DNA of 64,000 bases from Trebouxia sp. TZW2008. Taxonomy: Eukaryota; Chlorophyta; Trebouxiophyceae; Trebouxiales; Trebouxiaceae. The stretch's first letter is position 1. The number at the start of each line of letters is the position of its first letter. This document shows, piece after piece, positions 1 through 11,000 of the stretch. Position numbers and translations under genes: made by a program. The stretch is from positions 124,299-188,298 of the forward strand of contig BDIU01000015.1 of assembly GCA_002118135.1 (NCBI GenBank). The letters run 5' to 3'. Under the pieces are notes generated by a model. The model did not search any database and had not been told where the DNA came from. It saw only the letters and a list, made by a program, of their open reading frames with translations.

Positions 1-968
1 TGCTGAAACCTGTCCCTGAAGCGTGTCGGTAATTGCGTCCGCTATTGCCAGACCCCGAAGCGCGTGCATGGCTGCTTGTGCCTGCACCTGTCCCTGCGGC
101 AGGCTCATTGCTGCTTGTGCTAGGCTTTGGAGCAGGGGCATTGCTGCCTGTGCCTGCACCTGTCCCTGCAGCAGGTTTGTTGCTGCTTGTGCTAGGCTTT
201 GGAGCAGGTGCATTGGTGCCTGCGGCTGTGTCTGCAGCTGCTGAACTGCTGCCTGTACCTGGCCCTGAAGCAGATGCACTGCTGCTTGTGCCTGCACCTG
301 CCCCTGTAGCAGGCTCATTGCTGCTTGAGCTAGGCTTTGAAGCAGGTGCATTGCTGCTTGTGCCTGCACCTGTCCCTGTAGCAGGCGTATTGCTGCTTGA
401 GCTAGGCCCTGAAGCAGATGCACTGCTGCTTGTGCCTGCACCTGTCCCAGTAGCAGGCGTATTGCTGCTTGTGCTAGGCTTTGGAGCAGGTGCGTTGCTG
501 CCTGTGCCTGCACCTGTCTCTGCAGCAGATTTATTGCTGCTTGTGCTTTGCTTTGAAGCAGGTGCATTGCTGCCTGCGCCTGTGTTTGCAGCAAATGCAT
601 TGCTGCCTGTGCCTGTGCTTGCAGCTGCTGAACTGCTGCCTGTGCTAGGCTTTGAAGCAGGTGCACTGCTGCTTGTGCCTGCAGCTGTCTCTGTAGCAGG
701 CGTACTGCTGCTTGAGCTAGGCTTTGAAGCAGATGCACTGCTGCTTGTGCCTGCTCCTGTCCCTGTAGCAGGCGTATGGCTGCTTGTGCTAGGCTTTGAA
801 GCCGGTGCATTGCTGCATGCGCCTGCACCTGTCTCTGCAGCAGATGCACTGCTGCCTGTCCCTATGTTTGCAGCTGGTGAACTGCTACCTGTGCTAGGCT
901 TTGAAGCCGGTGCATTGCTGCCTGTGCCTGCACCTGTCTCTGCAGCAGGAGCATTGCTGCCGGTGCCG

Positions 969-1040
<72 letters not shown>

Positions 1041-1438
1041 AGCTCTGCAGCAGGTGCGCTGTTGCCTGCAGTGCTGCTTGTGCCTGGCCATGAAGCAGGT
1101 GCAACATTGCATGTGCCTGTATTTAAGCGTGAAGGAGGTGCACTGCTGCATGTGCTTGTGCTTGATCCTGCAGCGGGTGCCTCATTGGCTGTGCTTGTGC
1201 TTGGGCCTGAAAATGGTGCATTGTTGCTTGTATCTGCAGGCACGGCTGTGTTTGGTGACATGCTGGGTGCACTGCTGCCCGTCGTCCTCTTGTCTTTACG
1301 CGCAATTCTGACCTTCCTCCTTGTAGCGCCCTTTCGGCTTACAGGATATGCCATGCTGCCTGTTCCTTCACCTGCAGCTATGGCAGGTGCACTGCTGCTT
1401 TCATATCTCACGCTTTTGTTTTTTGCGCCGTGCAACTG
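1..1438 (-). CDS. Ser/Pro/Thr/Ala-rich low-complexity protein, partial (3' part beyond left edge)
   Basis: I do not recognise this protein. The minus frame whose codons cover plus positions 2 mod 3 is open from a stop at 1441-1439 down to the left edge, about 478 codons. It begins with a basic stretch around 1355-1290 (RKGATRRKVRIARKDKR), which resembles a nuclear localisation signal. It then becomes tandem 24-residue units rich in Ser, Pro, Thr, Ala and Gly (ASKPSTSSNTPATGTGAGTS type) and a run of Gly-Thr repeats near 965-1037. The other two minus frames give Gln/Ala or His/Arg/Cys repeats and the plus strand gives a Leu/Val/Pro repeat; all are open only because the 72-bp and 6-bp units are multiples of three. 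This frame looks most natural because it leaves the repeats into a charged, non-repetitive segment. Upstream coding-like minus segments at about 1530-1870 may be earlier exons, but I could not join them. The stop codon lies outside the window. Confidence 0.5.
60..960. repeat. Degenerate 72-bp tandem repeat array
   Basis: Units of about 72 bp recur, for example starting near 279, 351 and 423. Each contains a Leu/Val-rich stretch on the plus strand and a Lys-Pro-Ser-Thr stretch on the minus strand. Some units are shortened by losing an inner part. The period is a multiple of three, so all six frames stay largely open and ORF length is no guide to coding here. Confidence 0.8.
961..1038. repeat. 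Hexanucleotide minisatellite (CCTGTG)n
   Basis: About twelve near-perfect copies of a 6-bp unit lie inside the low-complexity gene. On the minus strand they encode alternating Gly-Thr in the preferred frame. Such a tract is expected to vary in length between strains. Confidence 0.85.
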
Positions 1439-1649
1439 TCACGATGTCAGTGCTTGCAGGGTGTGTTTTGATGAACGCGGCATCGGCAAGCTCAGCAGAC
1501 AGGACGATCTGACAGGTCGAGAATTTCATGCAGTGCTTAGTGACAGTGAGAAGCGCTTAGGCTGTAGGCACGACGAGGCCAATGACGCGCTCTTGCACAA
1601 CGTCAAGGGGCATGAGAGACTGCGCACAGCTGAAAGCACCAGCTCGTAA

Positions 1650-3153
1650 AGAGTGTGAGGAATGCGAGGTCTCACCGGCGTGTGCGCCAGACAGCTCAAT
1701 CCCAAGGGAGAGTCACAACTTGACTTGGTCAGCTCAAAGGAAGCCCGGATCAGGAGATCTAAGCTCTCAGGCAACAAATTGCGGATCTGTGGCTAAGCAC
1801 GGGCTCTTCGTTGGAGCAAGCTGTCTGTGCGAATTGCTCAATCTCGAGCCAGGTCTCGAGTGTCCGCGCGAAATGTAGTCAGCAATGAAGCTGAACAGTA
1901 ATCTGAATTACAAAGAATAATAAGTTTATTAATTTTCTGTTGAGCGAAGGAGTGCAAGACCAGATGAGACAATTTTCCTTCGGGGCCTACTTTTGTCTGC
2001 AGAATGCCGAAGTCAATGCATATGGATAGGGCCACAGTAATTTGGTACAAAGTCGATAGTATTTGTGGCTGCTGCTGTCGCTGAAGCTGCAGCGTCTGTG
2101 CTGTCGGAAAGCCTACCACGAGCGCTGAAAGCAGGCAACAAGCACTCCAAAAGCAGAGATGTTTGTTTCTGTCATTACGATTCAACAGATGAGTCACACA
2201 GACAGTGTCAGAGTTTCGACACATACGTTCCAATGCCACAGGTCATCAATACTTAGTAGTCTAGTGTGCTGCATGTGTCAGCCGAGCTTGTTGTGCCAAT
2301 CATGGCATGCCCTTAAACAACGCAAAGTGTCAACGGCTTACTTGCGCAAAACATACTTCTTATGGAAACAATGTTTCCTAATATATCTCACAAAAAGGCA
2401 ATGCTGGATGGTTTATCAAGGATGTTAGTCAGGCACCAGCATGCTCAAACAGGGACGAATGTCCAACTCAAATGTGGTCATGTGCTGGACACTCAAAAGG
2501 AAATGCTCATCCTCTGCTACATTGGCATAACGAACTTGGCACACGCTATACGCCCTGCTGATCTGCTCACTTCGTATGACATCCACCTGTAGCCCAAAGC
2601 ACAGATCACTGTCATGACATCTCAACCTGGGCAACAGTTGATCCAGCAACAGTCACTGGAATAGCAAAGAGAATGCCTAAGATAGTCAGCAAATTGATGA
2701 TCTGGGTTCGATGCTTTGTATGCTAGCAAGCTGCTCTGATCCACACAAGTGCAATATGCAGAAATGCACCATTCCCTTTCCTGATCAACAATTGCTGCAA
2801 TGTCCAATCTGCACACAACGGCTGCTTCACATTGGTGCTTGAACAAAACCCGGCATACATCTGACCTCCAGTTGGTGGTCAAGTCCTCTACACATGGCAT
2901 GCTGCCTCTGACTAACAAATTCATCTAAGAGAGCAAGCTGAACAATGTGACTGTCAGGCATTTGCACGGTTGTGGAAACGCAGAATCTGCTGCCAAGAAT
3001 GCAAGCCTACAGGAAAGCAAGTATGTTCTGCCAGACAGTTGAGTGCTCTAGTACGTACCAAGCTGGGCATGCTGAGCCTGTCTAGCACACGTTTTGGAAC
3101 TGTATAGTCACACAGGAGCTTTGGTTTTCAGCAGCCTGGGCATGCTGGAGTGT
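1650..3153. other. Region without a confident gene
   Basis: No exon chain or recognisable protein was found. The segment at about 1763-1870, minus strand, reads plausibly as coding (FARTLETWLEIEQFAQTAC) and could be an upstream exon of the left-edge gene, but has no start codon and no clear splice partner. The rest is probably the 3' untranslated region of the zinc-finger-like gene at 3154-4359 plus spacer. Confidence 0.4.
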
Positions 3154-4359
3154 TCACCCACCTTGATCACAGCCGGTGGCAAAAGAATTGAGAAATATGC
3201 CTGCTGCAGCTGCTTCGTCAGCCAAGTTTGCAACGTATGCACTCCAAAGTTGTGCCTGGTCACCAAAGCCTGCCTTCGACAATTTGTCGACCCTGCTATT
3301 GAACTTTTTGTACACGTCATCATCTTTGCCTTTTACCTTGTCAGAATGAAACCATTTACTTGCTTGACGTCTGATCTTACTAACCAACTGCGGATCGGCC
3401 AAGGGATTTCTGGCATGAGCTTGCTGCATCTGTTCTTTGCTAATGAAGCCAAGCTGATAGCCTTTGATCATGACAGAGTAATGACACTGTTCTGGAAGGC
3501 TAGCAGGGATCTGCATGTGAAGTTGGGACTTGGAGCCTGATTTTGTTACAGGTTGACTTGCTTCTGCTGAAGCCTCCTGTTGCGCAGGATTGACTATGGC
3601 TGTGCAGGCATTGGAGCTTGGGGCCTGGGCTTCAGACTCAGCATCTTGACGCGCAGCTGCTTGTCGCTCTTGATGCAACCAGTTGTATCCAGGGTTGCTG
3701 CAAAACTCGTCTTGCTGAGATGATTCTTGTTTTGATATGCTCTGACCTGACGCACCGCTGTTGTCAGAGCGTCTGTTCATGATATCAACTTCTGGGCTGT
3801 CCTGGGCGGGCTGGCTGCTACACTCTGCAGGACTTTGAGGTACGAATGGCTGTGATGCTTGTTCCAGGGATGCTGACGGCCGCGTTTGACGCTTTGCATC
3901 AGAGTGCTGATCAGCGCAATCATCTCCTTGCCTGAAGACGGCAGAGGGCCTCAGACGCACTTTGTTACTGATACAAAAGGCAAGCAGCAGAGAACGTGCC
4001 TCTTGCCAGTCTTGATCGAGCGCTCCTCCGTGATGTGTGCTTTGTAGTCGGCAAACTCGAGTGCTGATAGCAGGTTCTTTGGTGAGGGAACACACATTTT
4101 TGCAGAATGGCGCTGATCACTCTGACAGTGGTAATGCTTTCGCAGGAGATACTTGCTTTCAAATATCTCCTCACAGCCCCGGACAAATGAACGTCTGGCC
4201 GGACAAACCGACCCGCATGGCCACCTTGCCCTCGGGAGGACCGCTGGCAAGCCATGATCTTGGACAATCGATAACCGGACATCGAAACCGGCCGTCCGAG
4301 CTGACGTCGGGATCAGGCACCGAAGGCCTTCCCGTGTTCCACACTGGGACGTGCATCAT
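3154..4359 (-). pseudogene. Zinc-finger-like gene with apparent frame breaks
   Basis: The likely start is the ATG at 4359-4357, giving an N-terminus with CPVIDCPRSW and then GQTFICPG. The frame then hits a stop. The next frame continues at once as GCEEIFESKYLLRKHYHC, so dropping one base of a four-G run (plus 4177-4180) would give a C-x2-C...H-type finger, ICPGCEEIF...LLRKHYHC. A second frame change near 3960-4020 leads into a 250-residue Ser/Gln/Ala-rich stretch and a basic tail (KIRRQASKWFHSDKVKGKDDDVYKKF) ending at a stop at 3154. That tail weakly resembles J-domain helices II-III, but the His-Pro-Asp triad reads HSD and I do not claim it. The breaks may be sequencing errors, very short introns or real decay. 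It sits 168 bp head to head with another zinc-finger-like gene. Confidence 0.5.
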
Positions 4360-4527
4360 GACGAGCAAGCAGCTTAGCTTGCTCAAGAGAAGAAGAACAA
4401 CGCTCTGACAGAGCGCAGCACGAGCGCAGCACCAAGCATATCTGCAGTCTGGTCCGGAAAGCTTTGATTCTTGTCATTGGCACCGCTTTGTGCCACTCAC
4501 GACTCGCTCGGCCAGCGTTAATCTAGA

Positions 4528-6063
4528 ATGGAGTTCAAATTTGAGGGTGAATGCGGCCTCAAAGTCGTCTATAACGCTGGCAATCAACCGATGTGCGTGC
4601 TTTCCGAGCTTGATGCCGAAGCTCACGGGGAAACACGCTATCACAATATTCTCAATGCTCAGCGCGATCCTACTCCCAAGATACACGCAGCAGGATGGCG
4701 CACGTTCGCATTCGAAACCAAAGGCTACAAGCAGCGCGGCCAAACAGTTCGGGTGCAGCTGGCAGACGTCTTCGGAGCTGCCTTGTATCTGTGCACGCTG
4801 GAAAAGGTCAAGCTTTCACTGCGGGACAAACTGTTTCGAGACGTTTGCGAGCTTCTTCAGGAGCCGGAGGACTACCACCACTGGCTTCAGCAGGTAAGGC
4901 ATCCTGACGTTACTCGGAAAATGTCTTTCAGAAACTGTGACCGGTCGTGCACAACGCCTACTGCTCAAACTTGCAGTGTGACTGGAGCTTGGAACGCTTG
5001 TATGCAAGCGTGGAAGGCGCCAGCACGTTCCCCGACGGTCCTGTGGTGCGTCTTCCGGAGAACAAAACATTGCAGTTTCCACTGCAGCTGTTCAACCACC
5101 CCTTGTACAGAAAGGCCTATGATGCGGCGAAACAGAAACTCCTTCAACAGTACCCAACAGGTGAGTTAGCCTTATGTAGCTGTCCCCAGCTGCCTTGTCA
5201 CACAGTATTGTTCAGATCAAGCAGGAACTGGTTTCACTTGGCAGCAACATCCTTCACAGCCTCTCCTGATAGCGTCAGTACTGGCAGGCTGAAGTACAAT
5301 ATGTTAGGCAAGCAAACACCATTTGCACTGTGCATTTTCTGCCGAAAGGTGTTTCCTGAGCTTTTTTTTTGAGTTGAGCTGTGCTGTGCTGTGCTGTGCT
5401 GTGCTGCAAGACCAAATCTGTTGTGGACCCTGAGACTGTGTTCCTGGCACTGCAGATGCAAGCAACCTCAGCTTGGTTGCATACCCAAGCAGTGCAGACG
5501 AGAAAACTTGGAAATGCGTCAAAGAAGGCTGCAATGAAACCAGGACCCAGCCTATAGGAATGGTTTCACATCTGACAGAGCATCCAGAGTTTGTGGGTCT
5601 CAAAGCACGCCTCATAACGCTCAAGTACAACACCAAGACTGAGAAAATAACAAGCCAGATTACCAACCACGCTATACAGAAGCCAAACAAGGTGACAGTG
5701 AAGCGCATGCATAGCACAGAGGGGCAGGGCCCATCGGCCAAAAGCACCCGCACTGATGACGGTTCACTGCGGGCTGCGCTGGATGCTGCGTTGAAGCTTG
5801 CTGCAGACAGGGACAAGCGAAATGATGAGCTGACAAAAGTGCTCGTCAGACAAGCAGAGACACAAGCCAAGCAGGCCGAGACTCAAGCTGCACAGGCTGC
5901 AACAGTTGCCAAACTGGTGGACCAAAACCAAAAGCTGTTGAGCCTGCCTGCTAACAATCGCTTGCAGGGGCCTACCAATGGCCAACTTGGATATGACCAG
6001 GCAATTGAGAATTTCAGGCAATTCGCTGCATTTCAGCAGATGCAGAATGGAAGCGGCAACTGA
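4528..6063 (+). CDS. C2H2-like zinc-finger protein with C-terminal coiled coil (3 exons, 385 aa)
   Basis: Exons are 4528-4893, 4977-5160 and 5456-6063. Both introns are GT-AG and in phase, and the sum is 386 codons with the stop. Residues 1-183 form an unrecognised domain with mixed charged and aromatic residues. Residues 202-226 carry Cys204-x4-Cys209-x12-His222-x3-His226, a plausible single zinc finger of C2H2 or BED type. Residues about 285-345 are rich in Ala, Gln, Glu and Lys in heptad-like order (LTKVLVRQAETQAKQAETQ), so a coiled coil and oligomerisation are likely. A nuclear, DNA- or RNA-binding role is inference only. The acceptor at 4931 was rejected because it would put TGA in frame; 4976 keeps phase. 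The divergent neighbour also carries finger-like cysteines, so the two could derive from one duplicated or mobile-element-related gene; that is speculative. Confidence 0.75.
5378..5406. repeat. Pentanucleotide microsatellite (GCTGT)n
   Basis: About five copies of a GCTGT-type unit follow a run of nine T within the second intron of the zinc-finger gene. It is short and likely length-polymorphic. Confidence 0.8.
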
Positions 6064-7556
6064 TGACTGTTTGCTGTGCAGCCAGTCACATGCCACGGTA
6101 GAGTGCCATCACTGATTGCTTTTGTAGTAGCTGACACCACGTGGCGGTGATGTGTAGTCATTTGGGAGTAATGCGACAGCGTTTGCTGAGCACATTGTTT
6201 GTTGTTCTATAAGCCATGGGGATGGGTGAGCTTCTTGCTTTGTATGCGACAGTTGAAATTCTGGCGTGATGCTTGCTGCAATGCTGTGTTCTGAGCTCGT
6301 GCAATCAACCAGCTTTTGAGTGAACCTAGTGGGCGTGTACACCTCCTTTTCTGCTGACTTAGTTGGCAATGTAGAGGCACATTCTGAAACCTGCATTGTC
6401 TAGCAAGCTTTGGGAAACCGCCAAGATCACCTTCCTGTCCTGCTTGTTGGTTCCTGGCGTGCACTTGTTTGCTTTCTGTTTCAATCTCAGCATCATGCTT
6501 GATGAATGTTAGTATTTTCAAATCTGATGCAGGACAGAGTTTCAACATGCATCTGTCAGAGGTATGTTATAATGAATTGTTTTTCCGGAGTGCTGGCGTT
6601 GTATGATTTGGTTCTAGCAACTTGTTGAACGCAGTGTGAGTGGAGCTGATGCTCAAATGCTGTTTGAAGATGTTCAAGCTGTAGCATGCTGTTTTCCAAC
6701 CTTGAAAGTATGCACTGCTGCTGGCCAATTTGCCCTAACTGTGGAGTGTGAGCAGTTGCTCATTGGACAAAATGCTACTTCTCAGCTCTTGCTCTGCTTG
6801 TTGAATTATTTTGCTGCAGTTGCTTCGGACATTCTTGTAATGCTAATGTCAGCTCACATCAAGGCATTGCAAAACTATGAAGTCCATCCTTGTTTCAGAT
6901 CACAGTTCATGACAACATCCTGTGAATGCTAACAAATAGGCTTACAGCATGCCATTGAGGTGCGCTGGCATGATTGCTATCACTGTGTGGGCATTATCTG
7001 CCTTGCAACAAATAGCCAACAGCTGGGGAAAGTTGAATACATCAAAGAAATATTTACATTTGTACATCAAGTCAGCAACATGCCTGCAATGCATTGCACG
7101 CGCCTCTCGTTACGCTGTTGCCATTCAGATGATTGTCAAGTCTACACTAGTACTTGTTTTGTTGTCTGAAGTGATCGCCGGCGTGTTCAACATCACTTAT
7201 AGCCAGCAGAGGCACCTCAAGCAGACTGTGGCGCTTGCGTGATCAGTGTACTGCGGCAGCACCTATCAGCAGTAGAAGCTGCATGTAATGCTTACTAGCT
7301 GAAACCCTGAAAGCGCTTTGTCTGCATGTGAATCAAAAGATCATCACCATGACCCTACATGCATAGTGTTCTGGTTTCCTGGACGCTTGCAGATTGTTTC
7401 AAGAGACAGAGCACCAGCAACTTACGACAAAAGACAAACCTGGATCTGCAGGTTTGCCAGACCAACTTGGCATCTTTGTACCAGGGCAACTCTCAAAACC
7501 CATTCCTGCTGACAGATTAGGCTGGTATGTATCACACACCTATGTGTTGCACACGT
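6064..7556. other. Convergent spacer between zinc-finger gene and CPSF2
   Basis: No supported gene. Open frames here are short, lack splice-consistent partners and show no known protein. It probably holds the 3' untranslated regions of the two converging genes. From 7557 onwards the sequence becomes degenerate copies of CPSF2 exon 11. Confidence 0.5.
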
Positions 7557-8090
7557 CAGCATACATGACATGGATCATATACGATTCCGCTGATCTTGCA
7601 GTAGTCCTGACAAAAGGGCCGGTCAAGCTGCATTTAGCCATCATCTGTCGCAGTGAGGATAACTCTCATTCCAGTGACCCTATAACATCTATCAGCAAAT
7701 GCGGTATTGACCACACACAATGTCTTCGATGTTGGAGGGGGCCCAGCTAGGGGCGTACCGAAGCAATCAACTGTCTCCAACCAGTGAGGTCTTTGGCTTG
7801 TCCAGAGATGATTGCTGCTTCAGTTTACTGTGTACGTGTCAGCATACATGGTATTGGCCATACACAGTATCTCTGATCTTGAAGTAGTCCTGACACAGGG
7901 CCCCTTCCAGTTGCACTTGGCTGTCGTCTGTGCCAACTTCGATGATTGCTACTCCAGCTTACTGTATGACATATATCAGCATACATGGTATTGACCATAC
8001 ACGATATCTCTGATCTTGAAGTAGTCCTGACACAGGGCTCCTTCAAGTTGCACTTGCCCGTCATCTGCACCGACTGTGATGGTGACTACT
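7557..8090 (-). repeat. Tandem copies of the CPSF2 last-exon 3' half
   Basis: The real C-terminal codons (7976-8090) are followed downstream by copies starting near 7840, 7692 and 7557, a period close to 140 bp. The 7840 copy is about 85 percent like the real one by eye, and the outer two are more decayed. The copies lie beyond the CPSF2 stop, so they are non-coding relics. Confidence 0.85.
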
Positions 8091-11000
8091 CCAGAGCACA
8101 GCAGCATACCACCATGCCAGTCTGCTGCAATGCCGGCCTCGGCTAGGGCCTTTCTGACTTCAGAAAGCCTCACATCCCCTGTGCCATGCATGCTTGTATG
8201 AGATACACCATGAAAACCACAGCAAGTTTTATGCCTTTGGCAGTCACAATCACAACCCTTGGCGGAAACAGCAGCCCTGGCTTTCGTCATCAGAATTAGC
8301 ATGAACCATGTGCAAAGCTTCTGATGTTGCATTCAACTTGCGAACGAAGACTACATCCATTATGAAACAGCACACTGCTGCAATAGGATGCACCCAATCA
8401 TTGCTGCAGGAAACGGCACTACACTGGATATCTGCATGAATCTTTCATGTGCTGTGCCTGTTGATGTCGTCAAGCAAAAGCATCCGCAGTCACAAGTCCA
8501 GCAGACACAAAGCGTACAGCATAAGGCACCATGTGCATTCTGCAAGTTGGAAGTCACCTATGAAGACACCACCATGGCTGCTGTTGCCGCTGGTGGCATC
8601 TACTGCAGCTGCAGGCGTGATCTGAACCAAGTCCTCCTGCAACATCAAGCAGCTTGTGCTAAATGACATCGCCTCACTGCTGCAATGCCTCAGCAGCAGC
8701 AGCAGCAGGAGGAGGAGGAGAAGAAGAAGCAGGAGGAGTAGAAGAAGCAACAGACACGCCGCACATCCCTTGGCCAGCCAATAAGGCTGATTGCATGTGC
8801 CAGATTATGGCAACAAGTATAAGTTCAAAAGCCTGCCTAAGCATGTAGCTCTCCTCAGCACATTGCTTCCCACACTCAGACTAGTCTTTGAATACACACA
8901 TGCAGCATTTGGCTCTCAGGTGGGCCTGTGCTTTGCTGCTTAGTTGCGTGACAATCAGATGAAGATTGAGGCAAGGCAGGTGTTCAAGCTCTGGAGCACA
9001 CACAGACATGTTGTGCCAGTGCATGTACCACTCTCACCGCTGCAGTGGGAGGTTGTGCAATGGCTTGGAGCCAGCCCAGCTTATACTCTCCCATTGCTCT
9101 GAGCGCCACAGTGGACAGCAGGTCACTGGAGAGCAGCGCCTGATAAGCCGGAGTGGGAGGGGACACGTCTAGTGGCTGCAAGCACTGCGCCACATGCACT
9201 TGGCTGTGAATGCTGCTTAGCTCCTGCTGACAGTATGACTGCAGGGATGCTGTGGCCTGCAGCAGACAAACACCTGTTGTAGCGTGCTACTGCTGTCTGA
9301 CTGCAAACAAACGGATTCAAGAAGTGAAAGCAGCGTCTGATAGGCTGGGGTGGTCGGGAACATGTCTAGTGCCTGCAAGCATTGCGCCACATGTACTGGG
9401 CTGCGAATGCTGCTGAGCTCCTGCTGACAGCATAATTGAAGGGCTGCTGTGGCCTGCAGCAGTTTCAGACTTGTCGTGGCATCACACTGTTGAACAGCTG
9501 CGGACAGTGCGCCAAGCTTGTTGGCTCAGGATGCAGCATGAAAGGAGATGAGTACATCTAGTGGCTGCAAGCATTGCGCACACGTTTTGGGCTGTGAATG
9601 CTGCTTAGCTCCTGCTGACAGTATGACTGCAGGGATGCTGTGGCCTGCAGCAGTTTCAGACTTGTTGTGGCATCACACTGTCGAACAGCTACAGACAGTG
9701 CGCCAAGATTGTCGGCTCAGGATGCAGCATGAAAGGAGATGAATGCATCTAGTGGCTGCAAGCATTGCGCCACATGTACTGGGCTGTGAATGCTGCTTAG
9801 CTCCTGCTGACAGTATGACTGCAGGGATGCTGTGGCCTGCAGCAGTTTCAGACTTGTTGTAGCATCACACTGTTGAACAGCTGCGGACAGTGCGCCGAGA
9901 TTGTCGGCTCAGGATGCAGCATGAAAGGAGATGAATGCATCTAGTGGCTGCAAGCGTTGCGCCACATGTACTGGGCTGCAAATGTTGCTTAGCTCCTGGG
10001 CGATGCTGTGCCTACACTAGTTGCTTGTTTGTGCCCTGTGACGTAAATCGCAAGCGAATGTGCGCCTCAGCTGGTGAGTTGAGTGGATCTGAGGGTGTCT
10101 GCAGCTGAGATTGTGTTGAAGCCGTCTGTGCTGTCTGTTGCGCTGCTGCTGTCGGTCACGAGCGATAATGCACAGGCAGTAATCCAGGTGATGTTATGAG
10201 TGCCTGCACTAAATGCTTGGATAGTAAGCATTGCGGGACAAGCAAGATCAGACTGTCCACACAGGCTGCTTTGGGCAAATCTGGCCAGGCTCTTCAAACA
10301 ACAACAACGACATGCAACACTTGACTGGCAGCTTTGCCTACGTGCCATGGACATATGCTTATCAGCTTCCTCGATGTCAAGTCTTGCTGGAATGGACTTG
10401 TGTTTTCCCATCCCATACGTGCTGTGTTAACACACTGAGACTAGCACTGCTGGTGCTAGCATGACACTGCGGACAACATCACTGGGGGAAGCAAAAAAAC
10501 GCTGACATCATCACATAGAGTGTTCAAGCCCACCTGAGCAGGTCCATGAAGAAGAATGAGCTGCTGTGGTGCAACTTTGACCAAGATCTCCCGCATCCTG
10601 CGTATGCCATGATGCTGAGACTGACACCATCACATGTTGATAACACAATGTGTGTGTGCGAGGCCCACCTGAGCGGGTCCGTGAAGAAGAATGAGCTGCT
10701 GTGGTGCAACTTTGACCAAGATCTCCTGTATGCTGCGAGCGTCTGATCGCCCTCGTAGGTCAAAGCAGGCGATGCGGGCCCTGATGTGTACAGTAGTGTC
10801 AGTCGTTACAACTTTGGAGGCAGCTTCCAGCTGGATTGGGGCATCATCCATGTCTTCATCTTCATAATCCGCCAATTGGCCCCCTGCAAGTGATTTTGCT
10901 TTTTGTTCAAGGTCATAAGGAGCAGCGAAATTAAGACTGTTTTCACTGAAGCACCATTGTCCAGATCTTGATTATCATCATTTGGGCAATTTCAGAGATT

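Noticed and set aside
862..1151. Minus-strand Gln-Ala and His-Arg repeat ORFs
   Set aside because: Alternative frames of the hexanucleotide tract with no non-repetitive coding context.
33..1649. 538-codon plus-strand ORF of Leu/Val/Pro repeats
   Set aside because: It is open because of the stop-free 72-bp repeats. The composition is implausible, and the opposite strand gives a more natural protein that leaves the repeat into a charged region.
10067..10411. Minus-strand ORF and a coding-looking segment first taken as CPSF2 exon 9
   Set aside because: It gave an in-phase-looking piece, but the true exon 9 (9238-9038) matches the family and joins exon 8 and exon 10 in phase, so this is intron sequence.
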